A stretch of DNA of 64,000 nucleotides from Ruegeria sp. Alg231-54 (GCF_900143525.1 NZ_FREZ01000002.1:62001-126000), one strand, 5' to 3'. Positions 43,649 to 55,357 are shown, counted from the first letter of the stretch. Notes: generated from the sequence alone by a model not told the origin. Program-made: numbers and translations.

Positions 43649-44814
43649 GAAAGTCTGTCCTTAAAGTCGTCATAGCCGAACTGCTTGATGATCTTCAGCT
43701 CGTCCGTTTCGCTATTCCACAGGGCAATGGTGGGCAGCGGTACGCCGTTGAACGTATTGGTCTTGACCATCGAATAATGCGCCTGATCCAGGAAGGCAAA
43801 GCGTTGGCCGATTTCCAGTGACTGATCCCATGTGTAATCCCCGATCACATCACCGGCCAGACAGGAGGGGCCGCCCAGACGATAGGTGTGGCCTGCTTCG
43901 GCCTCATCCATCAGGGCGGGACGATAGGGGGCTTCGATCACGTCAGGCATGTGGCAGGTTGCGGAGATATCGGTGATTGCAAGGTTCATGCCATTGGTGG
44001 GCAGGTCGAGGATTTCGCCGACCAAGATACCTGCGTCCAGAGCGACCGCCTCACCGGGTTCGAGATAGACATCGATACCGTATGTCTCGCGGATGCCCTT
44101 GATGAAAACCACCAGCCCGTCGCGGTCATAGTCGTCGCGCGTGATATGATGGCCGCCTCCAAAGTTCAGCCATTTGAGTTGGCCGAGGAAGGGCTTGAGT
44201 CTTGGCAGTACGGCTTCCCAAGTGCGCTGCAATGGCGCGAACCCTTGTTCGCAGAGCGTGTGCATGTGCAGGCCATCAACTCCGGTCAGGTCGTCGGTCG
44301 TCAACTGACTGACTGGGGTGCCAAGGCGAGAGCAGGGCGCGCAAGGGTCATATTTTGGGATCTCGCCTTCGGAATGTTCCGGGTTGATGCGCAGACCGAC
44401 CTGAACGCCAGCGTTCCGAGCTTTGGCAAGAAACCGGTCCTTTTGCGCTGGTGAGTTGAATATGACGTGATCTGACAGCGACAGAATTTCATCGACGTCC
44501 GCGTCCTTGTACCCGGCGCAGAAGGTCGCGACCTCGCCACCATATTCTTCGCGACCCAGCCGTGCTTCGAAAATGCCGGACGCGCATGTGCCGCCAAGAT
44601 GTTGGCGGACAAGCGGGGCGAGCGAGAACATCGAGAACGCCTTGAGAGCGCTCAGCACATGGGCGCCGGATCGGGTTCCAATATCGGAGAGAATGGTCAG
44701 GTTCCGCTCGACGGCCTTTTCATCAACCACGAAGCAGGGGCTTGGCACGCGGCTCAGGTCAAAGCTGCGAAAAGATCCGGCATCTCCGGCCTGTGTGGTC
44801 ATCATGTCGGACAT
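43645..44814 (-). CDS. nspC: Carboxynorspermidine/carboxyspermidine decarboxylase
   Basis: A 389-residue alanine-racemase-fold PLP decarboxylase. The Schiff-base lysine is K58 in HVLSALKAF. Other landmarks are CASGIFEARLG, LNFGGGHH and EPGEAVALDAG. It decarboxylates carboxyspermidine to spermidine (or carboxynorspermidine to norspermidine) in the S-adenosylmethionine-independent route. It is flanked by the matching dehydrogenase and by speB. Confidence 0.92.
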   Translation of the reverse strand: MSDMMTTQAGDAGSFRSFDLSRVPSPCFVVDEKAVERNLTILSDIGTRSGAHVLSALKAFSMFSLAPLVRQHLGGTCASGIFEARLGREEYGGEVATFCAGYKDADVDEILSLSDHVIFNSPAQKDRFLAKARNAGVQVGLRINPEHSEGEIPKYDPCAPCSRLGTPVSQLTTDDLTGVDGLHMHTLCEQGFAPLQRTWEAVLPRLKPFLGQLKWLNFGGGHHITRDDYDRDGLVVFIKGIRETYGIDVYLEPGEAVALDAGILVGEILDLPTNGMNLAITDISATCHMPDVIEAPYRPALMDEAEAGHTYRLGGPSCLAGDVIGDYTWDQSLEIGQRFAFLDQAHYSMVKTNTFNGVPLPTIALWNSETDELKIIKQFGYDDFKDRLS

Positions 44815-44841
44815 GTCCGGCGCCTCCGAATTGTGGAGAGG

Positions 44842-44860
44842 CCGGGGGCTCTGCCCCCGG
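44842..44860. repeat. GC-rich REP-like hairpin between nspC and the dehydrogenase
   Basis: CCGGGGGC-TCT-GCCCCCGG is a perfect eight-base stem followed by a second CCCCGG word. GC hairpins of this type recur in intergenic DNA of Rhodobacteraceae. Inside an operon it may stabilise or attenuate the mRNA. Confidence 0.6.
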
Positions 44861-44889
44861 ATCCCCGGAGCATTTTGGAAAAGATGAAG

Positions 44890-46113
44890 TTAGAACTCGA
44901 CCGGACCGTCGAGCTCGTGGACCTGCCACGGCAGGCCGTGTTCGTTCAGCATATCCATGAAGTTGTCCGGATCCAGCTGTTCCATGTTCCACACGCCGGG
45001 CTCGGACCAGTTGCCTTTCAGCACCTGCGCCGCACCGATCATGGCGGGGACGCCCGTGGTGTAGCTGACAGCCTGGCTGCCGACTTCTGCATAGCATTCT
45101 TCGTGATCGCAGATGTTGTAGATGTAATAGGTCTTCTCGCCCGAGCCGTCCTTGGCCTGACCCGTGGCGATGTCGCCGATGCAGGCTTTGCCCTTGGTTT
45201 CGGCACCCAGATCGCCGGGATCGGGCAGCAACGTTTTCAGGAACTGGATTGGAATGATTTCCTTGCCGTCATGCATCACCGGGTCGATGCGGGTCATGCC
45301 GACATTTTCCAGCACCTTGGCGTGGGTGATGTAGGCGTCGCCGAAGGTCATCCAGAAGCGGGCACGCTCAATCTCGGGGAAGTGGGTTGTAAGCGACTCC
45401 AATTCCTCGTGATACATCTGGTACATGTTTTTCTGGCCGATGGCGGGGAAGTCGTATTCGACTTTTGTAGTCATCGCCGGGCTGGTATGCCACGCACCGT
45501 TTTCCCAGTGGCGCACTTCGGCCAGCACTTCGCGCAGGTTGATCTCAGGGTTGAAGTTGGTGGCAAACTCCTGATCGTTGGACCCGCCATTGGCATCCAG
45601 CACGTCGATCTGGCGGATCGTGTCCAGCTTGTGCTTTTTCAGCCAGGTAGCGAACACGCTGGTCACACCCGGATCGAAGCCCGAGCCGAGGATAGCGGTC
45701 AGGCCAGCCTCTTTGAACCGGTCCTGATATGCCCATTGCCAGTGGTATTCGAATTTGGCCACGTCTTCGGGTTCATAGTTCGCAGTGTCGAGATAATGAA
45801 TGCCCGCCTCAAGACACGCATCCATCAGCACCAGATCCTGATAGGGCAGGGCGAGGTTCACCAGCAGTTCGACCCCGGTTTCCTTGATCAGCTTGACGGT
45901 ATCTTCGATCTTGTAGGCGTCCAGTTCCGCCGTGGCGATGTCAACGCCCACGCGATCTTTCACTGCCTTCGCGATGGCATCGCATTTTGATTTCGTGCGG
46001 CTGGCCAAAGTGATTTCGGTGAAGATATCCGAATTCATTGCCATCTTGTGCACGGCTGCGTGCGATACGCCGCCTGCGCCGACAACCAGTGTTTTGCCAC
46101 TCAAAGTTCCCAT
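44890..46113 (-). CDS. Carboxynorspermidine dehydrogenase (saccharopine-dehydrogenase family)
   Basis: A 407-residue protein. The N-terminal Rossmann motif is LVVGAGGVSHA; later LGSGFDPGVTSVFATWL and FWMTFGDAY are typical of the family. It reductively condenses aspartate semialdehyde with putrescine or diaminopropane to carboxyspermidine or carboxynorspermidine using NADPH, the substrate of NspC. It lies 22 bp after speA in the same direction. Confidence 0.88.
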   Translation of the reverse strand: MGTLSGKTLVVGAGGVSHAAVHKMAMNSDIFTEITLASRTKSKCDAIAKAVKDRVGVDIATAELDAYKIEDTVKLIKETGVELLVNLALPYQDLVLMDACLEAGIHYLDTANYEPEDVAKFEYHWQWAYQDRFKEAGLTAILGSGFDPGVTSVFATWLKKHKLDTIRQIDVLDANGGSNDQEFATNFNPEINLREVLAEVRHWENGAWHTSPAMTTKVEYDFPAIGQKNMYQMYHEELESLTTHFPEIERARFWMTFGDAYITHAKVLENVGMTRIDPVMHDGKEIIPIQFLKTLLPDPGDLGAETKGKACIGDIATGQAKDGSGEKTYYIYNICDHEECYAEVGSQAVSYTTGVPAMIGAAQVLKGNWSEPGVWNMEQLDPDNFMDMLNEHGLPWQVHELDGPVEF

Positions 46114-46135
46114 GGGGGTTATCTCCTCTCTGGAG

Positions 46136-48025
<1,890 letters not shown>

Positions 48026-48126
48026 TCAAGTCAGTCCTTGTAAGTCAGGGTGCCAGTTTCGCGCCCGCCAATACGGCAGCTATATGATTCTTCCAAGTGT
48101 AATCTATGAGGCGGAATTTTCCGAAT

Positions 48127-49212
48127 TCATGCAGCTGTGCGAATTGGGATCAAATGGTTGTCCCATTGGCAATCAGCCCGGTTGGATATTTGGGCCTTGT
48201 TTGTGGACAAATGCCCGATGACTCCAGTCCCGGTTGTGAACACAAACCCGTTTGATGCGGTGCCAAGGCCACAAACATCCTCGTTCAGGAAGACGCCATC
48301 AAGCTGTCCGTCCGCGACCCGAAAACGATGCATAGCATTGCCGCGGGGGCAGGTTATAGCGACCGCTTCGCCGTCACCTGAAAAGGCGACGCTGCCGGCA
48401 TAGCCTTGCAGCGTGCTTTGGTCCGCGTCGGGGGCGCTAAGCAGTCGAGGGTTTTCACCACGGCGATGCAGGCCCAGCAGGGGTGGGTGTTGCGATGTAT
48501 CGCCCTGCCATTGCATTGCGAACCCGACCAGACTGTCGGATCGCACGGCCAGGTGGCGGATCGAGTTCTTGTGCAAGGCTTGTGGCAGCTCTACCTGCTC
48601 TAGAACCGCCCCGTTTTGGTCCAGGTAGGACAGGCGCGGTTGCATCACCGGCAGGTTGAGCTTGGTTCTTCCGGTTTCAGGGTGGGTCTCGATCCCGCCA
48701 TTTGCCACAACCAATGTCCGATCATCTGGCATCAGACGCATGTCATGGGGACCGACACCGCCCGAAGCGAACTCGCCAATTCGTGTGTAGCCATCCGTGT
48801 TCCAGACACCAATCACGCCCTGACCGCTCTCAAAATCGTTTTCAGTGGTAAACAGCCGTGTTCCATCGGTTGAGAACACGCCGTGCCCATAGAAATGGCG
48901 GCCCCTCGGGGCCTCTAACACAGCGGTCTGGCTGCCGGTCGTGCAATCGATGATGATTGCAAATGTTCCCGGACGGCGTGCAAAGGCCACCGCCTGCGCG
49001 TGGTAGGGATGCGCCGCCGCCGCGTGCCCGCGCGCGGGCAATGGCAGAGAAAACAGGATGTCACCGCCCGTATCCAACCCGGCCAGCCGAAAAGTCCCAT
49101 CCGGGAACAGTGCAGCGGCCAGATAATCCGGTGCACCGACAGCAGACCATCCACGCATGGGGGCAAGGCTGGCGGCAGCCAGCCCGGCAAGGAAGCGTCG
49201 ACGGTTGGTCAT
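48127..49212 (-). CDS. DUF1513 protein with Tat-like signal, iron cluster
   Basis: A 361-residue periplasmic protein. The N-terminus NRRRFLAGLAAASLAP is a twin-arginine-like signal. The rest is a predicted beta-propeller (repeated GVGPHDMRLMPDDRTLVVAN-like strands) of the DUF1513 family. These genes accompany imelysin and diheme DUF1111 genes in iron-related operons. It is the last gene of the leftward cluster, four bases after the second imelysin gene. The exact function is unknown. Confidence 0.8.
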   Translation of the reverse strand: MTNRRRFLAGLAAASLAPMRGWSAVGAPDYLAAALFPDGTFRLAGLDTGGDILFSLPLPARGHAAAAHPYHAQAVAFARRPGTFAIIIDCTTGSQTAVLEAPRGRHFYGHGVFSTDGTRLFTTENDFESGQGVIGVWNTDGYTRIGEFASGGVGPHDMRLMPDDRTLVVANGGIETHPETGRTKLNLPVMQPRLSYLDQNGAVLEQVELPQALHKNSIRHLAVRSDSLVGFAMQWQGDTSQHPPLLGLHRRGENPRLLSAPDADQSTLQGYAGSVAFSGDGEAVAITCPRGNAMHRFRVADGQLDGVFLNEDVCGLGTASNGFVFTTGTGVIGHLSTNKAQISNRADCQWDNHLIPIRTAA

Positions 49213-49215
49213 GGT

Positions 49216-50226
49216 TCAGTCCCCGTCCAGCGAGTTGAAACCGGCATTGATGCCCAACGTCGGGCCAAGCTCGGTCGAGGCAATGGCGCGGATATCGTTG
49301 ATGGATTGCTGTAACGCCTCAAGGCGGAACCGTCCCTGCGGGGTTGCCACAGCGACAAATGCCGGATCGTCCAGTGACTGCGCACGGTCGATGGCTGCAG
49401 CGAATGCGCCGTCCAGATCTGCCGCGATGTCCGGATGATCTGCCGACAGGCGCGCGGCAAGGTCACGCAAGGCGGTCAGAGACAGCTGCACATGGCGCAG
49501 TGAACGTTCCGAACGCCGCGCCTCGGCGCGTTTTGGGCGGGGGCGGTCGAACGTACCCATCGGGCGGCCAAGGCGGGTATCGGCCGTGAATTCCAGACCA
49601 GTAATCAGGGTTTTATAAAGCTCTTGCATGGCTTCGTCTTCCGACCGGTATGGGCTGTTTTCGCCCGGATTTGCCAATGCCGGCGCGTAGCCTACCCAAT
49701 CCGCGTCAATTGCCATCGCGTTGCGGTTAATATCTGCGGTTATGGCCTGCATCAGCGCGCAGCGATACTCGGCGCTGCCCAGATCGGTGAACCGTGGATC
49801 GTAGAGTATCAGTTCCAGCGCGAAAAAACCGCGTCCGGCTACGGAGGTTTCCGCAAAGGCATCCTGGGATTGAATGGCTGTATCCTCAGCAGCGATCAGG
49901 CCGGACAGGGCTTTGGGCGTAAAGCCCTTGGTGTCGGGCCAAAACGCCAATGCAAACGCGCGGTCTTCTGCCTCAGATGGGCCAAAGCGCAGATGACTAA
50001 CCAAAATCCAGTCGTCAAACGCCGCGTGGTATGCAGTGCGAAGCGCGACCGAGGTTGGGTTGCAATCTGTCTGCGCTGCCTCGGCCAATTCGTCGGTGGC
50101 CTCCGTCAGTCTGGCATAGCCGGGTAGGATGTGCGCCTCGATGGCGTCGGACAGGATCGGGCCGCGCTCTTGCGCATAGGCGCTAAGCGGCAATGTCAGG
50201 GAAAGGGCAAGTACGAAGGCGCGCAT
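49216..50226 (-). CDS. Imelysin-like periplasmic protein with degenerate GxHxxE motif
   Basis: A 336-residue protein. A Sec signal peptide (MRAFVLALSLTLPLSAYAQ) precedes an all-helical imelysin fold. The conserved imelysin motif GxHxxE, intact in the 52605 gene, here reads GRGFFALE, so the histidine is Phe. If the histidine is functionally important for iron or substrate binding, this copy has a changed role. It is translated with the diheme gene (three bases between them) in the iron cluster. Confidence 0.8.
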   Translation of the reverse strand: MRAFVLALSLTLPLSAYAQERGPILSDAIEAHILPGYARLTEATDELAEAAQTDCNPTSVALRTAYHAAFDDWILVSHLRFGPSEAEDRAFALAFWPDTKGFTPKALSGLIAAEDTAIQSQDAFAETSVAGRGFFALELILYDPRFTDLGSAEYRCALMQAITADINRNAMAIDADWVGYAPALANPGENSPYRSEDEAMQELYKTLITGLEFTADTRLGRPMGTFDRPRPKRAEARRSERSLRHVQLSLTALRDLAARLSADHPDIAADLDGAFAAAIDRAQSLDDPAFVAVATPQGRFRLEALQQSINDIRAIASTELGPTLGINAGFNSLDGD

Positions 50227-50229
50227 GGG

Positions 50230-51777
50230 TCAAAGGCTTTCTAGAAAACGGATAAGGGCATCGCGGTCGGGTTTTGGCATCTCGACGACAGCGTCACGCG
50301 CTGCCTGCGCCTCACCGCCGTGCCACAGGATCGCCTCAAGTAACGACTGCGCGCGCCCGTCATGCAGAAACTGCGTATGTCCTGACACCTGCTGGGTCAT
50401 GCCGATTCCCCAAAGCGGCGGCGTGCGCCATTCACGACCCGTGGCGCGCGCTTCGGGCCGATTATCGGCCAAACCTTCGCCCATGTCGTGCAGCAGCAGG
50501 TCCGAATAGGGCCAGATCAGCTGAAAGCTATGCTCGGGACGGTCTTCCACACGATGCGTCACGAACGAGGGCGTGTGGCACGATGCACACCCGGTGTCGT
50601 GGAACACCTGCTTGCCGCGCAACACGTCAGCGTCGTTCATATTCCGCCGGGCCGGAACACCCAGATTCCGGCTGTAGAAGGCGACCAGATCCATGCCGGT
50701 TTGATCGATTTCGAAGGTCCGGTCGTCGCCATCACCATGCGGTGCGTTCACGCAATCGATCTGCGAAGTGGTGCAGTCACCATGCGGAGCCGGGTAGAGC
50801 GGGCTGGAGATGCCGATATCCCCGGCAAAGGCCGCTGCGGATTGCTCCATGATCGTGGGCATGCCTGCCTTGTGGCCAAACCGGCCCATCATCGGCGCGC
50901 CATATTCAATCGCCCATACGATGTTGGGGCGGCCGGAAATCCCGTCGCCATCCTCATCTTCGGGGTCTGCGTTTGCCAACAAGTCTTCAACCGGGATCGC
51001 TTCGAGCAGACCCAGGCCGATCATCTGCGGGGCTACGCGCGGGCTTATCATGGCGTCGGGGTGCAGCGGGCCATAACCCAGATCCGCAGCCTCGTAGGTC
51101 GGGCGGCGCAAAGTAATGGTTTCCCCATCAGCCAACGTGACGGGAACGTCCTCGTAGGTGATATCCAGCCTGTATTCTGCCGGGTGGCCGGGAAGGGCCA
51201 GATCCTGCATCTGCCCGCCGTAATTCGGTTCGGGCAGGGTGGCGATGTAGTCTTCGATCTCGGCGTACCCGTCTTCGGATGTACCAGGGATGGACACGCG
51301 CAGGAACATCGAAATCGCGTTGTCATCTGACCCGTTGGGCGTATGCCCGCGCCCGTCTTTGATGTGACAGCGTTGGCAGGATCGTGCGTTGTACAGCGGC
51401 CCCAACCCATCCGAGGCCAGTGTGGATGACGGAGATGACACCCAGATTTTCTTGAACAGCCCGTTGCCGACTTTGAAGTCCAGCTCCTGCTCGAAACTCA
51501 GGTTGCCCGAGGGCTGCGAAAACGCATCTGCGTCGGTGCGCACGCGGACAGTTGCGGCACCACCGGGCAACTCTTCAAAGCGCTGCGACGCGCTGAAATC
51601 GTCAGGTGCGGTGGTTACCCGCGCAATCCTCGCTTGTTCGTCTTCGGTTCTGGGAAGGTAGTTGAGGTGAAGATCCCGCAGCTCTGCCGACAGGGATTGG
51701 GTGGCCGCAAGGGCGGCCACCGGCAGAAGGGCAAGCTTACTCGCCTTCGTCCATTTTCGATGCGTTGAGTTGCGCAT
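50230..51777 (-). CDS. Diheme c-type cytochrome, DUF1111 (thiol oxidoreductase-like)
   Basis: About 515 residues, with a signal peptide ([18 protein letters not shown]). Two CxxCH heme motifs are present: RSCQRCH and TGCASCH. The family resembles diheme peroxidases and travels with imelysins; it probably handles electrons in periplasmic iron acquisition. The frame continues to 52002, but the upstream residues are read through bfr in another frame; the ATG at 51777 is the best start and overlaps bfr by 41 bases. Confidence 0.82.
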   Translation of the reverse strand: MRNSTHRKWTKASKLALLPVAALAATQSLSAELRDLHLNYLPRTEDEQARIARVTTAPDDFSASQRFEELPGGAATVRVRTDADAFSQPSGNLSFEQELDFKVGNGLFKKIWVSSPSSTLASDGLGPLYNARSCQRCHIKDGRGHTPNGSDDNAISMFLRVSIPGTSEDGYAEIEDYIATLPEPNYGGQMQDLALPGHPAEYRLDITYEDVPVTLADGETITLRRPTYEAADLGYGPLHPDAMISPRVAPQMIGLGLLEAIPVEDLLANADPEDEDGDGISGRPNIVWAIEYGAPMMGRFGHKAGMPTIMEQSAAAFAGDIGISSPLYPAPHGDCTTSQIDCVNAPHGDGDDRTFEIDQTGMDLVAFYSRNLGVPARRNMNDADVLRGKQVFHDTGCASCHTPSFVTHRVEDRPEHSFQLIWPYSDLLLHDMGEGLADNRPEARATGREWRTPPLWGIGMTQQVSGHTQFLHDGRAQSLLEAILWHGGEAQAARDAVVEMPKPDRDALIRFLESL

Positions 51778-52222
51778 AATTGGCTTCGCCAATCCTTTCG
51801 TGCAGGTCGAGCTGCGTTTCGAGGAAATCGATATGCCCTTCCTCATCCGCCAGCAATCCTCCAAACAGAGACATAGTGACGTAGTCGCCAGCGCTCTGAC
51901 AGTATTCGCGCGCTTCCTTGTACAAGGCCCGGGCGTCGACCTCTGCGGCCAGATCACATTCCAACGTCTCTTTTGGGGTCTGGCCGATGCGCAACGGGTC
52001 AAGTTGTTGCAGATTCGGGTGACCGCCCAGGAAAATGATTCGCTCGATCAGCTTGTCCGCGTGCTCCATTTCTTCGATAGATTCTTCGCGGCTTTTCTTG
52101 GCCATGTGGCCAAGGCCCCAATCTTCCTGCAGGCGGTAATGCAGCCAATACTGGCTGACCGCCGTTAGCTCATGCCGCAGAGATTTGTTGAGATACTCTA
52201 TGACCTTGGGGTCGCCCTTCAT
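51737..52222 (-). CDS. bfr: Bacterioferritin
   Basis: A 161-residue ferritin-like protein for iron storage. The start [13 protein letters not shown] matches the E. coli protein when the ATG at 52222 is used (AGGAG seven bases upstream); another ATG is at 52228. Ferroxidase residues E18, E51 and H54 and the heme-ligating M52 (IEEMEH) are in the expected places, and [10 protein letters not shown] supplies the later E/H pair. It overlaps both bfd (upstream) and the diheme gene. Confidence 0.95.
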   Translation of the reverse strand: MKGDPKVIEYLNKSLRHELTAVSQYWLHYRLQEDWGLGHMAKKSREESIEEMEHADKLIERIIFLGGHPNLQQLDPLRIGQTPKETLECDLAAEVDARALYKEAREYCQSAGDYVTMSLFGGLLADEEGHIDFLETQLDLHERIGEANYAQLNASKMDEGE

Positions 52223-52463
52223 CTGCATTCTCCTGTGTTACCTCGCTGCGAAGTGCGCGAAGCTGCATCGGGACCTCCAACTTATCGCTGGAGCGCATCG
52301 AGTCTAGGAAAAGCGGCATGCACCCGCCACAATCTGCTGATTTTCCAAGGGCATGGTAGATTTTACCAGGGGTAATGACCGCGTAAGGATCAGACGTGCG
52401 CATCCAATCGATGGCTGCGCGGATATCGTGATCCGAGATGTTTGTGCAGTGGCATACGATCAT
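52170..52463 (-). CDS. bfd: Bacterioferritin-associated ferredoxin-like protein
   Basis: A 97-residue protein. Cysteines CHC near the N-terminus and CGGC further on bind a [2Fe-2S] cluster. The partner ferredoxin helps mobilise iron from bacterioferritin. The C-terminal 30 or so residues extend beyond a typical Bfd and overlap the bfr start by 53 bases. It begins a separate transcript: a terminator-like hairpin (52558-52583) lies upstream and the 12-bp motif 52499-52510 is 36 bases before the start. Confidence 0.85.
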   Translation of the reverse strand: MIVCHCTNISDHDIRAAIDWMRTSDPYAVITPGKIYHALGKSADCGGCMPLFLDSMRSSDKLEVPMQLRALRSEVTQENADEGRPQGHRVSQQISAA

Positions 52464-52498
52464 AGCAATCAGGGCTCTGAGTTGTATTTCTTACTGTA

Positions 52499-52510
52499 TT
52501 AGTAAGTTAA
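52499..52510 (+). promoter_or_regulatory. Shared 12-bp motif upstream of bfd
   Basis: TTAGTAAGTTAA occurs here and at 53949-53960 upstream of the imelysin gene, in the same orientation. Here it extends into TTACTGTATTAGTAA, a partly palindromic site. It is a candidate operator for an iron-responsive regulator. Confidence 0.5.
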
Positions 52511-52557
52511 TTTGGAAACGTCCAGAGGCAACAGATCAAAGGTACCTCACAAGATTT

Positions 52558-52583
52558 GGAGGCGGCGTGAAGCAGCCGCCTCC
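52558..52583 (-). terminator. Hairpin terminator after the imelysin gene
   Basis: GGAGGCGGC and GCCGCCTCC form a perfect nine-base stem around an eight-base loop, 22 bases after the imelysin stop. No long U-run follows, so efficiency is uncertain. Confidence 0.6.
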
Positions 52584-52604
52584 GTTTGGCGCAAACCTTG
52601 TGTT

Positions 52605-53873
52605 TTACTGGAAGACCGCGTCTGGGTTGTCCAGGCTGTCCGAACCTTCGAACGCGATTTGGTCAAGTTCCAATACAGTCACAATGCGCTCGATCGTCTT
52701 GGTCTGATCGACCAGACCGTTAACGCCACCCATGATCAGCACTTCGCCGCCTTCGTTGCCGCGTTTCAGCATCTGGTCATAGGCAAAACCGGCCTCTGCG
52801 GTCGATTTCAGACGCCCAAGGGCCTGCATGGTGTTGGCTAGTTTCACCTTCATCTCGGCATCCAGAGCCGGATCGTTGGCAACAACCAGATCCGACAGCG
52901 ATGCGCCGGAAACCGGAGTGCCGTCGATGCGGGTGTAGCTGCCCAGATAGACGTTCTGAACGCCCAGACCATCGTAGTAGTGGCTGTTGTGGGTGTTGTC
53001 CGAGAAGCAATCATGCTCTTCTTCGGGGTCGTTCAGCATCAGGCCCAGACGCATACGTTCACCGGCCTGCTCGCCGTATGACAGCGAACCCATGCCGGTC
53101 AGAATGGCGCTGACGCCAGCGGTTTCGTCGGCCGTCAAGGCGGCGCGTGCTTCGCCACCTTCGGCCCATTGCGCGGCCATCCATTCCAGATCGCTGACCA
53201 GCAGATCAGTCGCAGCGCTCAGGTATTGTGCACGGCGGTCGCAATTGCTGTTGGTGCAGTCGTCACCCTGAACGTAATCGGTATACGGACGGTCGCCTGC
53301 GCCCGCGCCATGGCCGTTCAGATCCTGGCCCCACAGCAGGAATTCGATTGCGTGGTAGCCTGTGGCAACGTTTGCCTCGATCCCGTCGGCTTCGTGCAGG
53401 GTTTCGCCCAGCAATTCCGGGGTGATTTCGCTGGCGTCGATGGTTTTGCCCGACAGCTCAAAGCTGGGGTTGGCGATGACATTCAGCGCGGCGAACTCGT
53501 TCTCGTCAGTCGGACCGCCATAGGCTGCGTCCACATAGTCGATCAGCCCTTCGTCCAGCGGCCATGCGTTTACCTTGCCTTCCCATTCGTCAACGATCGC
53601 GTTGCCGAAACGGTAAACCTCGGTCTGCTGGTAAGGAACACGTGCGGCCACCCAAGCGGCGCGTGCTTCGGTGAGTGTGGCGTCAGACGGATCATCGATC
53701 AGCGCGTTTACGGCGGCCTGCAGCGACTTTGCCGCGATCAGGCTGTCTTCATATTTGGCTTCGGCGATGTTTGCGTAGGTGGTCAGAACGTCGATCTTCG
53801 CGGGGGCGTCCGCAAACGCTGCAGTTGCGATCCCAAGGGTCAATACGCTGGTGGCGGCAAAAAATTTGGTCAT
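52605..53873 (-). CDS. Imelysin-family iron-regulated periplasmic protein (IrpA-like)
   Basis: A 422-residue protein with a Sec signal (FFAATSVLTLGIATAAFA). The imelysin motif GxHxxE is intact in ATGYHAIEFLLWGQ. Family members are periplasmic proteins induced by iron limitation and needed for growth without iron; the ligand is not settled. It starts the leftward iron cluster and has its own promoter region with the shared 12-bp motif. Confidence 0.9.
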   Translation of the reverse strand: MTKFFAATSVLTLGIATAAFADAPAKIDVLTTYANIAEAKYEDSLIAAKSLQAAVNALIDDPSDATLTEARAAWVAARVPYQQTEVYRFGNAIVDEWEGKVNAWPLDEGLIDYVDAAYGGPTDENEFAALNVIANPSFELSGKTIDASEITPELLGETLHEADGIEANVATGYHAIEFLLWGQDLNGHGAGAGDRPYTDYVQGDDCTNSNCDRRAQYLSAATDLLVSDLEWMAAQWAEGGEARAALTADETAGVSAILTGMGSLSYGEQAGERMRLGLMLNDPEEEHDCFSDNTHNSHYYDGLGVQNVYLGSYTRIDGTPVSGASLSDLVVANDPALDAEMKVKLANTMQALGRLKSTAEAGFAYDQMLKRGNEGGEVLIMGGVNGLVDQTKTIERIVTVLELDQIAFEGSDSLDNPDAVFQ

Positions 53874-53948
53874 GGAGGTGACACTTTCCTGTCAAAAAAA
53901 CTCACTAGCGCCGCCTCAGCGACGCGCATGCGCCAAAAACTGAGTTAA

Positions 53949-53960
53949 TTAGTAAGTTAA
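53949..53960 (+). promoter_or_regulatory. Shared 12-bp motif upstream of imelysin
   Basis: A second exact TTAGTAAGTTAA, 76 bases before the imelysin start at 53873. The surroundings read TGAGTTAATTAGTAAG then TTAAGTCA, with TGA and TCA at the ends. The match to the bfd promoter suggests joint iron control. Confidence 0.5.
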
Positions 53961-54104
53961 GTCAACCTGAGTCTTATTGTCAGAAATAAATGTCGCACCC
54001 TTTCCCCATAATTAGCGGGGTAGATGGACCGAAGCCGCGATTGCACGGGGTTTTAATCACATTAGAATGAACTATGTGATTCCTCGTTGGATGGTGCTTT
54101 GTTT

Positions 54105-54632
54105 ATGAAATGTGCAGCCATTGCTTTGATGCTGACACCGGCGATTGTTCTATCTCAGGTGCAAGGCCCTGCCCATGAACATGGTACGGGATATGTGGAT
54201 ATCACCTTTTCTGATCAGGCATTTACTTTGTCCCTCAACGTGCCTTCTGCAGACATCATCGGTTTTGAAGGCCGGGCCGAAACCGATGACGATCGCGCGC
54301 AGGTGGCGGTTGCGGTCTCAGACCTGTCCAAACCTCTGGGCGTGTTCGTGCTGCCGGAAGAGGCCGGATGCGTTACCGCGTCGGCCAATGTCACCCTTAC
54401 GGGTGAGGGGTTGGGGCAGGACAATACCAACGAGTCTGCTGATCAAGATCAACATAGCGACTTTCTGGCCGACTACCTGATTCAGTGCCAGGATATTACA
54501 GCGCTGGCTAACATTCGGTTTGCGTATTTCGAACGGTTCGAAAATGCCCAGAAGCTGGTCTTGCGGGTGACCCGATCCGGTGAGACCCGGACGTATGAGG
54601 TAACTAGGAGCCAGCCGGATCTGGCAATGTGA
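54105..54632 (+). CDS. DUF2796 (ZrgA-like) periplasmic protein
   Basis: A 175-residue protein with a signal peptide (MKCAAIALMLTPAIVLS). The first mature residues include HEHGTGYVDI, typical of DUF2796/ZrgA proteins linked to zinc uptake; Asp/His-rich NESADQDQHSDF in the middle may bind zinc. These genes usually sit beside a zinc ABC transporter; none is adjacent here. The ATG at 54105 is preferred to 54087. Confidence 0.75.
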   Translation: MKCAAIALMLTPAIVLSQVQGPAHEHGTGYVDITFSDQAFTLSLNVPSADIIGFEGRAETDDDRAQVAVAVSDLSKPLGVFVLPEEAGCVTASANVTLTGEGLGQDNTNESADQDQHSDFLADYLIQCQDITALANIRFAYFERFENAQKLVLRVTRSGETRTYEVTRSQPDLAM

Positions 54633-55123
54633 AACTCTATAACGCGGGCCATAAGCGTCGACCCATGCCCGTTTCGCGATGTCGACCAACGGCTTGTAGA
54701 TGGACCAGATCAGCAAAAATCCATCGCTGCAGGGGCGCCTGAAATACTCAGCGCAACCGTTCAGCCGCAACCCCGGAATAGGGCGGTATCTGCGTGAAGC
54801 CAAAACTCTCGAGCCAAAAGGTTGCAGTCGCGGCATCCACAGTGCCGTCGTTGTACGAAAAACAGTTTGGAATAGTCCCGTCGCCAATCTGCGACCTCGG
54901 TGGCGATATCTGCGCCAGCCGATCCAGAGATGATCATTTCCGCTATCCCACTTTGTTTCCACCCTCCGAGGCATGGAATAGATGGCGGATTGAAGGCGCT
55001 GAATGCCTATTATTTTGTTGCTCATTTGCAAATTGAGCATAAGCGTGCAGGAATCAGTGTTTTCTTGCATAGGTTTTGCAAAAATACCTTTTTAAAACAA
55101 CATTTTAATGAGCAGCAAGTTTG
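54633..55123. other. Gap, possibly with a decayed gene
   Basis: No intact gene. On the minus strand, two frames give protein-like pieces that do not join: MIISGSAGADIATEVADWRR near 54930 and KPLVDIAKRAWVDAYGPRYR near 54670. This could be a frameshifted relic. Confidence 0.3.
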
Positions 55124-55357
55124 ATGAAACACTATACCGCTCGCCGGGCCATGAAAGTCGAGCGAATTCTGCACTACCTTCGGATGTATCGCAAAATCGC
55201 GACGAGCATCCTGATGAGCCTCAGGTCCCAGCCGGCAGAAGCTCCCAACGCTGGACGTACAAGAGATGAATGGGATCAGGAACTGAGACGGCTCGGAGCT
55301 AGCCTGGGCCTGACCGAGGGCTTCAAAACCGCTTTATTGCCCATGGTCGCCCCTTAA
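55124..55357 (+). CDS. Small hypothetical protein
   Basis: Seventy-seven residues, basic N-terminus (MKHYTARRAMKVERILHYLR) and DEWDQELRRLGASLGLTEGF at the end. No family is recognised. It is 58 bp upstream of the glycosylase-like gene in the same direction and may be a remnant of the same locus. Confidence 0.4.
   Translation: MKHYTARRAMKVERILHYLRMYRKIATSILMSLRSQPAEAPNAGRTRDEWDQELRRLGASLGLTEGFKTALLPMVAP

Noticed and set aside
44599..45990. A 463-codon plus-strand open frame
   Set aside because: It is antisense to nspC and the carboxynorspermidine dehydrogenase, whose motifs and lengths are intact; no ribosome site or domain.
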